Shown here piece by piece: positions 53,884-60,741 of a stretch of 60,741 nt of DNA. A model generated the notes under the pieces. That model did not search any database. It saw only the letters and a program-made list of their open reading frames with translations, and was not told the origin of the DNA. A program made the position numbers and the translations under genes. This stretch comes from Herbinix sp. (lineage in GTDB: Bacteria > Bacillota > Clostridia > Lachnospirales > Lachnospiraceae). Within the stretch, counting starts at the first letter, position 1, and each line of letters begins with the position of its first letter. The stretch covers positions 1 to 60,741 of the forward strand of contig JARBTJ010000018.1 in NCBI GenBank assembly GCA_029240245.1, in the 5' to 3' direction.

Positions 53884-55215
53884 TTATTTTCTCTGTTCTG
53901 CAAGTTCCGCCTTTGCTTCTTCTTCGGTATCTCCGAAGATAAATTGATAAAGTTCTACGATATTCTTATCCCAATCCAATACCAAAGGGTCATCGACTCC
54001 GTTATATTCACCCGGTGTCTCAAACATGTTATTTGCCGGTATACGGCTATTATTAAGCGTCGTGATTTTATTCTCCACCACAGCCTCCAGGCCGTTTTCA
54101 AACTGGCTGGCAGATATATTGGTTTTTACATAGCCAAGACATTCATTCATAATATCAAATAAGTTAAAAAAGCTCTGCGATTTATACTGATTAAAGATGG
54201 CTTTCAAGACGCGCCGTTGACGTAATGATCTTCCATAATCATCATTTGCGCCGCCTAGTGTCTCAACCTTGCGGACTCTACAGTAACCTAGCGCTTGATT
54301 ACCGTTCAGATGATTCCACCCAGGTTTTACATTACGATTGGAGCGTTTCGATATATAATTCGTGGTGTTTAAATAATGTGCTTCTTCCTCTCCTAATTCT
54401 ATGTCGATACCGTCTAAGCGGTCCACTATCTTTTCGAAGGCTTCAAAATTGACATGAGCATAACCATCAATTTTAATGCGGTAATTATACTCTATTACTT
54501 TCACTAATAAATCCGAACCACCCTGAGTATACACTGCGTTCAATTTGGTCGGATCATCCCCCGGAACCTGTATATAAGTGTCCCGAAGCAATGAGGTTAA
54601 TTTCACTGATTTATCCCTTGTATTGATGGAGGCAAGCATGATACTGTCCGTATTTCTCGCACCTTCAATTTCTTCAATTCCAAAAATAAGAAAATTCGTT
54701 ACAAAATCCTCCTTACGAGGGTCTATCGGGTCCGGCACCTCAGCAACCTCATCATCTCCGGTCGGTGAATCATTTCCCACATTATCATTATCTTGTGGAT
54801 TCGGGGTAACAATAGGTGTTATTTCGTCATTATCTACATGACCGTAGATATAGTTACCACCCAATCGGTACAGCAGCTTTCGCCCTGTCTTAGTTCCAAC
54901 CATCCAAGCAGAAAAAGCAATAAGAACACATAAAACAATGCCAGTGGAAATTAGAATTCTTTTGATCAAACGTTTCTTTTTTTCCTTTTTCGATTCTCCT
55001 GTCTCGTTTTCCTGTATTCCTAATTCCTCTTGCACCTGTAGTCTTAAACTTTCACTTATGTCTTCTTCTATATCAAAATCCTGGTCCACCGCAAAGGTAT
55101 CCAGGATCTCATCCTCAATAATGTTTCCTTTTTTTATGTTCTTATCCGTATCGGTATTTCCACTTTGATCCCTTTTATTACCAAACTGGTTATCTTTATC
55201 CTTATCCCCCTGCAT
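53884..55215 (-). CDS. LytR-CpsA-Psr (LCP) family cell wall polymer ligase
   Basis: Probably attaches teichoic acid or other anionic polymers to peptidoglycan outside the membrane. The 443-residue protein has a charged cytoplasmic arm (~80 residues) and one membrane span (RILISTGIVLCVLIAFSAWM). After an Asp/Asn/Pro linker comes the LCP core. The core has ARNTDSIMLASINTRDKSV and LTSLLRDTYIQVPG, with conserved Asp and Arg residues. It also has GGSDLLVKVIEYNY, VNFEAFEKIVDRLDGI and RQRRVLKAIF. Start ATG 55215 with GGGATGG before it. Together with the LtaS-like and CotH-like genes this suggests envelope assembly. Confidence 0.92.
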   Translation of the reverse strand: MQGDKDKDNQFGNKRDQSGNTDTDKNIKKGNIIEDEILDTFAVDQDFDIEEDISESLRLQVQEELGIQENETGESKKEKKKRLIKRILISTGIVLCVLIAFSAWMVGTKTGRKLLYRLGGNYIYGHVDNDEITPIVTPNPQDNDNVGNDSPTGDDEVAEVPDPIDPRKEDFVTNFLIFGIEEIEGARNTDSIMLASINTRDKSVKLTSLLRDTYIQVPGDDPTKLNAVYTQGGSDLLVKVIEYNYRIKIDGYAHVNFEAFEKIVDRLDGIDIELGEEEAHYLNTTNYISKRSNRNVKPGWNHLNGNQALGYCRVRKVETLGGANDDYGRSLRQRRVLKAIFNQYKSQSFFNLFDIMNECLGYVKTNISASQFENGLEAVVENKITTLNNSRIPANNMFETPGEYNGVDDPLVLDWDKNIVELYQFIFGDTEEEAKAELAEQRK

Positions 55216-55308
55216 CGTTCCATCCCTTTCCGTAAATGATAATCACTTATCCCATAATCAAAATAATTATAATTCATTCTACATTTGGTCATCTTTTGCA
55301 TCATTTAG

Positions 55309-55337
55309 AGTATACCAAATTATGGTACCTATGTAAA
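55309..55337 (-). promoter_or_regulatory. Promoter of the LCP-TolB-like operon
   Basis: On the minus strand TTTACA (55337-55332), 17-bp spacer, TATACT (55314-55309). Confidence 0.7.
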
Positions 55338-55448
55338 TGCATATTATTTTTTAATATGATTGAATGAGTCCTTGATACAGATTTTTTACAAAATAGTCTT
55401 TTATCATACGAATAACAGAAAATAATAAATAAAAATTTTGTTAGGTTA

Positions 55449-55487
55449 ACCAAAAAAAAAGCTATTGCTTTTTAATATCAAAAGCAA
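55449..55487 (-). terminator. Terminator after the CotH-like gene
   Basis: AGCTATTGCTTTT/AAAAGCAATAGCT stem, followed by nine Ts on the minus strand. It lies just past the stop at 55504. Confidence 0.9.
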
Positions 55488-55503
55488 TAGCTCATTTATA
55501 AAA

Positions 55504-57192
55504 TTAATATAAGGTTTGTATGAAGTTATCCATGGCAACTTTGCGCTTACCTAGCCATTCCTTCAAAAAGGCTACCTGTTCTTCGAAGGTTTTTGCGCTG
55601 ACAATTTCAATTGGATTGCTTGCCACTTTGGTTCCCAGGATATTCCATGTTCTAAAATTATGATTGGCCGAATCAGCAATCATATTTGCCCATTCATCAA
55701 TCTTTGTATCCAAATCGCTGATTCCGTCATTAAATTTCGTCCATTCCTCTTCTAACAGCTTACGCGGCTCAAGCATTTGGAACAGATACCGAAACCATCC
55801 TGCTCCACTCTCCATCAGATCGTAAACACTTTCCTTCGGATAATTCCAGTAGTCACAGTTACCGGCGCTACGGTCAAAGTCCCACATTGGTCCTAAGGTA
55901 AGCTTTCCGTTGACGTCTAAGTACATATAGACACTGGAGTGCATGGAGCTGTCCGCATTGTTCATATACTCTTCCACGATATACCATTTTACGAAGGATT
56001 CTATGTCAATTCGTTTGGAAACCTCATCATAGTTATATTCCTTTAGAGATTGAACAGCCTCAGTAACCATACGATAAATATATTCCCCATGCTCAGCTGT
56101 CAGGTTTTTCGTCGACGGCTTTTTAATGGTACACCATTTGCCACCGATATCAATCGGGAAGAAGGTCTCGTCCGTCTCCGGATTATAATACAAATGATCT
56201 GTTTTCATCCATCCATACTGCTTCCAGTTGCCGGGATCACGACCTCTTACTTTGCCGTTTGGAGCAATTTCCTCCATTACGTGTGCATCAAATTCCAATA
56301 GATAACCTACCTGGTCAATCGATTTATTCTCATCAAATTCAGTAATATTGAGGCGATTTTCATCAATTTCAATTTTCTCTGTCAGTGTATAGGTTCCGAT
56401 ATATTCCCCATTTAAAAAGGTATCTACCGGTCGTACCTTCATTACATATTCCTGCTCAGCCACTTCACCTAAATACGCTGCTATGTAATTACGGAGTAAG
56501 GAATAATCCTCATAATTAGCAACGAGTGCCCAATCCTTCGACTCTGCCATATCAAGTAGAGGGGTCTTATCCTCTAGTTTTAAGGTGTAGCTCTTTTTGG
56601 GGTGTCCCCAGGTACTGTTTCCTCTGCCCTTGATCCCACAGCTCACCTCAAGGCTTTCCTTTTCGCCCATGGCGTAATAACAGCTGTCTGCATTCCCTCC
56701 GCCTATGAAAAATTCTGCTTCCGAATAATCCTTTTTATTTATTTCATCATCCGGGTCTTCGGTTACTATAGAGACAGTAGGCAGTCCGGTATCAATGGAA
56801 TGTATGTCGGCCTTAATAGTCTTGCTGTTTTCATCCTTACCCTGTAATGTAAGCTCGATTGGCTTGCTAAAATCCAGAGCTGTGGTTCCCGATATTACTT
56901 CTGTCCCATTAACAAGAACCTTTTCACCCGTAAATGTAAAGTCGGCTACCACACCGGATAAATCCAAACCGGAGGGCAATACCGCAGTTATGGTATCCTC
57001 GGTAACGGTACATGTAACATCAAACGGAAGATTATGATTCCGATTGGTTAATAGTTCAAATCGGTCAATCTTTGTTACTACAGTTTCCTGAACCGGCTTA
57101 TTCTTATCCTTAAATAACAGGAAACCCGCTGCAAGAATTACAATAATCATTACAAAACTCAGTAAACCCAATTTAATTTTCTTGCTATCCAT
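55504..57192 (-). CDS. CotH kinase family protein, membrane-anchored
   Basis: A secreted or surface protein of the CotH group; B. subtilis CotH phosphorylates spore coat proteins. The 562 residues begin with a membrane span (about 7-26). A ~120-residue beta domain follows (FTGEKVLVNGTEVISGTTALDF, a Big/cadherin-like fold by appearance). The CotH domain has GIKGRGNSTWGHPKKSYTLK, KDWALVANYEDYSLLRNYIA, VDTFLNGEYIGTYTLTEKIE and WDFDRSAGNCDYW, which carries the catalytic-type DFD. Start ATG 57192. Its start region ATGGGGTAATTTTATGGAT is identical to that of the SPFH gene. Many Lachnospiraceae homologues are linked to envelope or cellulosome-like contexts, not spores. Confidence 0.88.
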   Translation of the reverse strand: MDSKKIKLGLLSFVMIIVILAAGFLLFKDKNKPVQETVVTKIDRFELLTNRNHNLPFDVTCTVTEDTITAVLPSGLDLSGVVADFTFTGEKVLVNGTEVISGTTALDFSKPIELTLQGKDENSKTIKADIHSIDTGLPTVSIVTEDPDDEINKKDYSEAEFFIGGGNADSCYYAMGEKESLEVSCGIKGRGNSTWGHPKKSYTLKLEDKTPLLDMAESKDWALVANYEDYSLLRNYIAAYLGEVAEQEYVMKVRPVDTFLNGEYIGTYTLTEKIEIDENRLNITEFDENKSIDQVGYLLEFDAHVMEEIAPNGKVRGRDPGNWKQYGWMKTDHLYYNPETDETFFPIDIGGKWCTIKKPSTKNLTAEHGEYIYRMVTEAVQSLKEYNYDEVSKRIDIESFVKWYIVEEYMNNADSSMHSSVYMYLDVNGKLTLGPMWDFDRSAGNCDYWNYPKESVYDLMESGAGWFRYLFQMLEPRKLLEEEWTKFNDGISDLDTKIDEWANMIADSANHNFRTWNILGTKVASNPIEIVSAKTFEEQVAFLKEWLGKRKVAMDNFIQTLY

Positions 57193-57284
57193 AAAATTAC
57201 CCCATCCTTACCTTTCTCAAACAATCAAATTTGATATACTTTTTGCATAAATTACTCCTAAAAAATGTTGTAATATACCAATTA

Positions 57285-57314
57285 ATTATATCATTTAATC
57301 CATATGAAAGGCAA
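57285..57314 (-). promoter_or_regulatory. Promoter of the CotH-like gene
   Basis: On the minus strand TTGCCT (57314-57309), 18-bp spacer, TATAAT (57290-57285). Confidence 0.65.
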
Positions 57315-57430
57315 GTGTTTTATATATGATATATCTTCTATCGTGTTTAGTATGAAATTTCTTAATAAATACGATTTAGGCTAATCCTATGAATTAAAAA
57401 TAAACACTGTTTTGAATGCACCAACTACAT

Positions 57431-58318
57431 CTAACGGGTTAATACGGACACTCCGGTATCAATATAATTCGGACCGGTATTATATCCGTGTAGTGCTGCA
57501 TACGCCTCTGCCATTCCCAGATATCCCATGGTAAAAGGATTTTGCAACATCACAGCTTTTAAGCTTCTATCATACACTAATTCTTCTATGATATCGGAAT
57601 AATCAAAACCGATACCAATCACATCACTGCCTAAGGATCGAATGGCGAAGCCCACACCTTCGGTAGTACCCTCATTCGTAGCGAAGATACCAACCAGATC
57701 TTCATTTTCACTTATAAACCTCTCGGCAGCCCTTTGAGAAAGCTCTATATTACCCTCCGTATCTACTGTAGGCAGAATCACAAACCGCCCGTCGGATGTA
57801 ATAATATCTCGAAATCCTGCTTCCCGGTTCATGGTAGAATTTGTGACCCTGTTTACTCCAATGATAGCGATCGAACCGCTTGAAATCCCTTTCCCCTCCA
57901 TTTCATTTATCATCAAATTACCGGCAATGGTACCGGCTTTATAATTGTCGGTAGCTAAGGTTATGACAGCTTCCTCATTCGCCGGCGAATCCACATATAT
58001 GATATAAACTCCTCTACTTTTCGCATCTTCAATAGCAGAAGAAAGAACTATCGGATCATTGGCTGCCAGCATCACTAAATCGGCCCCTTCCTCGACGGCG
58101 CGGTTCAAAATTTCTATTTGTAATTGAGTATCCTTATTTACTGGGGCATCCCAAATATAATTAAGCCCAACAAGGGCAGCCATAACGGATGCACCATGAT
58201 CGATATAGTACCAGAAACGATCTGTCTTATCCATCGTAATTAAATATACCAACAATCTGCCGGCTACACTATTCGATGCAGAGGTGATGTTAATATATTT
58301 TTTATCTATGCAATCCAT
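57431..58318 (-). CDS. Sugar-binding-protein-like protein without signal peptide, paralogue 2
   Basis: A Peripla_BP_4 (ribose/galactose-binding-like) protein of 295 residues from ATG 58318 (GGAGGTGGG before it). It starts MDCIDKKYINITSASNSVAG, then LLVYLITMDKTDRFWYYIDHG, the usual first strand and helix of this fold. It continues with LVMLAANDPIVLSSAIEDAKS, IIYVDSPANEEAVITLATDN and GIFATNEGTTEGVG, and ends YIDTGVSVLTR. There is no signal peptide or lipobox, although the fold belongs outside the membrane. It is very similar over its length to the next gene upstream, so the pair arose by tandem duplication. It may be a cytoplasmic sensor or a decayed gene. Confidence 0.8.
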   Translation of the reverse strand: MDCIDKKYINITSASNSVAGRLLVYLITMDKTDRFWYYIDHGASVMAALVGLNYIWDAPVNKDTQLQIEILNRAVEEGADLVMLAANDPIVLSSAIEDAKSRGVYIIYVDSPANEEAVITLATDNYKAGTIAGNLMINEMEGKGISSGSIAIIGVNRVTNSTMNREAGFRDIITSDGRFVILPTVDTEGNIELSQRAAERFISENEDLVGIFATNEGTTEGVGFAIRSLGSDVIGIGFDYSDIIEELVYDRSLKAVMLQNPFTMGYLGMAEAYAALHGYNTGPNYIDTGVSVLTR

Positions 58319-58364
58319 AACCCACCTCCTGTTAACACTTGTCTCATGACTTCTCTTACTGCAT

Positions 58365-59258
58365 TTACCATTTCGTAAGAACAGAAACACCAGTATCTAT
58401 AAACTCCGGTCCGGTATCATATCCATATAATGCCGCATAGGCCTCAGCCATCCCAAGGTACCCCATGGTAAAGGGATTCTGAACCATTACTGCCTTTAAA
58501 CTACCCTCATATATTAAAGCATCAATTTCATCCGTCTGATCAAATCCAATTCCAATAATTTTATTATTATAGGCTTTATTCGCGTTACCAACACCTACTG
58601 TTGATCCTTCATTGGCACCAAATATACCGATTAAACCGGGGTTATCCAGTATTAACCTCTCAGCAGCTAACTGAGAAGCAACCCTTTCTCCTTCTCTATA
58701 TTCGGTAGGCAGAAGCACAAACCTTCCATCCGCTTCTATGACATTACGAAAGCCGGCTTCCCGGTTCATTGTAGATTCATGGTTTATGTTTACACCAATG
58801 ATACCTATGGAACCGTTCTTAACTCCTAATGCTTCAAATTCCTTTATCATAATATCCCCTGCTACACTTCCCGCATGATAATTATCAGTAGCAAGTGTAA
58901 TTATGGCTTCCTCGATGGCCGGGGAATCAACATAGATTATTTTTACTCCTTTGCTTTTTGCATCCTCTACTGCTCCTGATATTGCTATAGGATCATTCGC
59001 GGACAGCAAAACAGCATTGGCTCCATTTATTACAGCATTATTTAAAATAGCAATCTGTCCACCGACCGATCCATCCTCCGGAGCATCCCATATATAATAA
59101 AATCCAACTAATTCTGCCATAATTGATGCACCTGAATCAATAATAAACCAGAATCGATTTATTTTTTCAATTGTTATTAAATATACCTTATATCTTCCTT
59201 CAGCGCCTGCCGTAGTATTTGTAGCTTCTACCCCATATTCAATTTGGCTATTATTCAT
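58365..59258 (-). CDS. Sugar-binding-protein-like protein, paralogue 1, anchor lost by an in-frame stop
   Basis: A Peripla_BP_4 protein; the 297-residue frame starts at ATG 59258 (AAGGAAAG before it). It has KVYLITIEKINRFWFIIDSG, AVLLSANDPIAISGAVEDAK, IIYVDSPAIEEAIITLATDN, GIFGANEGSTVGVGNA and the end FIDTGVSVLTKW. The frame stays open for 27 further codons upstream. Then it meets TAA (59342-59340), and beyond this stop the same frame encodes a 30-residue hydrophobic segment. This suggests an ancestral membrane-anchored protein of about 355 residues broken by one stop. As annotated, the product lacks any export signal. Confidence 0.78.
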   Translation of the reverse strand: MNNSQIEYGVEATNTTAGAEGRYKVYLITIEKINRFWFIIDSGASIMAELVGFYYIWDAPEDGSVGGQIAILNNAVINGANAVLLSANDPIAISGAVEDAKSKGVKIIYVDSPAIEEAIITLATDNYHAGSVAGDIMIKEFEALGVKNGSIGIIGVNINHESTMNREAGFRNVIEADGRFVLLPTEYREGERVASQLAAERLILDNPGLIGIFGANEGSTVGVGNANKAYNNKIIGIGFDQTDEIDALIYEGSLKAVMVQNPFTMGYLGMAEAYAALYGYDTGPEFIDTGVSVLTKW

Positions 59259-59339
59259 ATTCTGGCTAACACTTTCCTTATGGTATTTTTTCCTTAAACC
59301 ATCTCGTACTACAAATATATTCTTTCCATCATGAAAAGA

Positions 59340-59432
59340 TTACCATAGCATCAATGCAGCCAGTCTTATGTTCCATACAAAAAGTAATATAGAAATGAGC
59401 GCAACAAAAAAAGATATTGACATCAACCTCAT
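59340..59432 (-). CDS. 30-residue hydrophobic peptide, likely detached anchor of paralogue 1
   Basis: The frame ATG 59432 to TAA 59340 encodes MRLMSISFFVALISILLF then VWNIRLAALMLW, one membrane helix. It is in exactly the same frame as the binding-protein gene downstream, with only the TAA and 27 codons between. Either it is the N-terminal signal anchor of that protein cut off by a nonsense mutation, or it is an independent small membrane protein. The nearest ribosome-like site (GAGG) is about 15 bases upstream, which is a weak distance. A second ATG at 59423 has GAGG four bases before it. Confidence 0.5.
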   Translation of the reverse strand: MRLMSISFFVALISILLFVWNIRLAALMLW

Positions 59433-59472
59433 TGTTGACTCACTATCCTCTTTGATTTATATAAATCCTAAT

Positions 59473-59913
59473 TTAATTATCCAGCGTCTGGATTCCTCTA
59501 TGCTCCACTGCTGTTGAAAATACAATCTGTGTACTGGTTTTGCCAAATCTCTGCACTTCCCCGATAAATGCATCCAGATCCATCGTGCTTTGAAAGCAAA
59601 CTTTGATTAACATGGAGTAATTTCCTGTAACACAATTGCATTCCATAACGTTCGGACATGCCTTTATAAAAGGATAAAACTCCGGTTTCTGGGCCGGGAC
59701 CACCTCCAGATTAATAAATGCTGTTATGTGATAACCCAGCTTAATCCAGTTGATATCCGTATGATAGCCTTTGATGATACCATCTTTTTCTAGCCGTGTA
59801 ATTCTGGCAGCAACAGCTGGAGAAGATAAAAAAACCTTTTCCGCTAATAGTTTTAATGGGTATCTCGCATTTTCCTGCAGCATTACCAATATCTGCTTAT
59901 CAATTTGATCCAT
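59473..59913 (-). CDS. Lrp/AsnC family transcriptional regulator
   Basis: A DNA-binding regulator that usually responds to amino acids. The 146-residue protein has an N-terminal winged helix-turn-helix: DQIDKQILVMLQENARYPLK, then LAEKVFLSSPAVAARITRLE, recognition helix about residues 28-45. The AsnC ligand-binding domain (about 65-140) includes CNCVTGNYSMLIKV. Start ATG 59913 with GGCGAGGATTA before it. It reads toward the sugar-binding-like genes, about 40 bases before the hydrophobic ORF, so it may be in one transcript with them. Its own targets are unknown. Confidence 0.92.
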   Translation of the reverse strand: MDQIDKQILVMLQENARYPLKLLAEKVFLSSPAVAARITRLEKDGIIKGYHTDINWIKLGYHITAFINLEVVPAQKPEFYPFIKACPNVMECNCVTGNYSMLIKVCFQSTMDLDAFIGEVQRFGKTSTQIVFSTAVEHRGIQTLDN

Positions 59914-60040
59914 ATTAATCCTCGCCTTCCATATTATTAAATGAGCTGGAGTTTATGCTTCATTTGATTTTATATTGTAAATACTATATTACTATTTTAC
60001 AAGTAAAATCTTCGATTTGAACTCATAATCACAAATGTCG

Positions 60041-60067
60041 TATGAATTATGAAAAACATAATTCATA
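60041..60067. terminator. Perfect 11-bp hairpin between mglB-like and Lrp genes
   Basis: TATGAATTATG and CATAATTCATA flank an AAAAA loop. There is no T-run on either side, so it may be an operator or a weak terminator of the mglB-like gene. Confidence 0.5.
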
Positions 60068-60141
60068 CTTAGAAGTTTATGCCAGCGTAATCCTCGGCAC
60101 AAACTAAATCAAAGTACAGGCATGCTATGTTAGTATGAAAA

Positions 60142-60741
60142 CTAGTCTGATATATAATAATCTACATTTTCCTTTGTAATCATCAGATGCGGCTTTCGGA
60201 TGTATTTCCCCTCCATTAATTCAATATTATCTGGTAACTCAGTGTTAAAAACGATGGAATAAGCTAGTTCAATCACACCAACTGCCTGACCCTTTGCATC
60301 ATTTAATACAGTACCGATCATATCACCGTTTTTTACGGCCTCTAACCCAGCCATGGTTCCATCGATGCCTACTACTGCCGGCGGATCAGCAACATTAGCT
60401 TTCTTTATTGCATCTATCGCCCCCAAGGCCATATCGTCATTATTTGCAATCACAATTTCAATTTCGTCATCATAGGTTTTGAGCCATTGTGACATACTGG
60501 TTTCTGCCTGGGCACGTTTCCAGTTGGCTATCTCGTCACCTAGCTTTTCAACATTAATTCCTGCCTCTGTGATTGTCTTAATCACATATTCCGTACGTAT
60601 GGAAGCATCCTGATGCCCCGGCTCCCCCTCTAATATGACGTACTGGAGTATACCGTCCTCATTCTTATCCAATAGGTTCTTATCCTTTTTCCAGGCATTG
60701 ACCACGATATCCCCCTGCATAATGCCGGATTCCAAGGCAAC
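60142..60741 (-). CDS. mglB: Galactose/glucose-binding ABC transporter protein, N-terminus cut by the window edge
   Basis: C-terminal 199 residues of a periplasmic-type sugar-binding protein. The frame stays open to base 60741, so the N-terminal part and signal peptide lie beyond the window. The sequence ESGIMQGDIVVNAWKK, IEIVIANNDDMALGAIDAI, VVGIDGTMAGLEAVKNGDM and GTVLNDAKGQAVGVIELAYS match MglB. They include the sugar- and calcium-site-like segments of the second lobe. It ends KPHLMITKENVDYYISD. The rest of the mgl operon is not in the window. The two signal-less paralogues nearby belong to the same fold family. Confidence 0.88.
   Translation of the reverse strand, partial: VALESGIMQGDIVVNAWKKDKNLLDKNEDGILQYVILEGEPGHQDASIRTEYVIKTITEAGINVEKLGDEIANWKRAQAETSMSQWLKTYDDEIEIVIANNDDMALGAIDAIKKANVADPPAVVGIDGTMAGLEAVKNGDMIGTVLNDAKGQAVGVIELAYSIVFNTELPDNIELMEGKYIRKPHLMITKENVDYYISD

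Overview
The window is a low-GC Firmicutes chromosome segment, most likely from an anaerobic Lachnospiraceae/Clostridia species. The evidence is several T-box or attenuator-like leaders, pyruvate formate-lyase with its activase, an indirect Asn/Gln-tRNA pathway (AspS2 plus GatCAB), the LL-diaminopimelate aminotransferase (DapL) lysine route, c-di-GMP (PilZ) and flagellar-type genes, and strong AGGAGG-type ribosome sites. Almost every gene is on the minus strand. The plus strand carries only a small DUF6774-like protein, a FliK-like protein, one PilZ protein and one doubtful mini-ORF. No phage, CRISPR array or intact insertion sequence was seen. The content is core chromosome, with unusual repeat-rich intergenic spaces.

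Layout, left to right. 1-4212: cysteine and isoprenoid genes (cysS cut by the window edge, cysE behind a Cys T-box, ispF), with a 28-copy minisatellite between cysE and cysS. 4415-8605: an ASKHA/ferredoxin corrinoid-activator-like protein, a very long ECF-like sigma factor, and tRNA-Val and tRNA-Met. 8791-14255: HelD and a three-gene ABC-2 exporter. 14661-20719: a histidine phosphatase, a PdxA-family dehydrogenase, and pflA and pflB separated by a second (25-copy) minisatellite. 20897-29716: gltD/gltB, a FliK-like gene behind a sigma-D-type promoter, and a PilZ protein. 29814-34908: aspS2-gatC-gatA-gatB behind a T-box whose specifier contains overlapping Glu and Asn codons. 35087-47417: cell envelope genes (LTA-synthase-like sulfatase, LD-carboxypeptidase), oppABCDF, dapL and dapF. 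47647-50750: an ANTAR regulator with glnA, and a PilZ protein. 50813-57192: an SPFH protein, a TolB-like propeller, an LCP ligase and a CotH-like protein. 57431-60741: two tandem sugar-binding-protein paralogues without signal peptides, an Lrp regulator, and the end of an MglB-like galactose-binding protein.

How the genes fit together. GltBD and GlnA with its ANTAR partner form the nitrogen-assimilation core. AspS2 and GatCAB make Asn-tRNA and Gln-tRNA by transamidation and are probably gated by both tRNAs. DapL, DapF, Opp, LD-carboxypeptidase, LCP and the LtaS-like protein form a wall synthesis and recycling neighbourhood. The most unusual observations are: (i) repeated invasion of intergenic spaces by unrelated short-period arrays; (ii) an in-frame stop that separates a membrane anchor from a sugar-binding domain; (iii) the dual-codon T-box; (iv) the long-tailed sigma factor; (v) exact 48-bp coding repeats at the end of oppD. 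I did not find a convincing wholly new multi-gene system.
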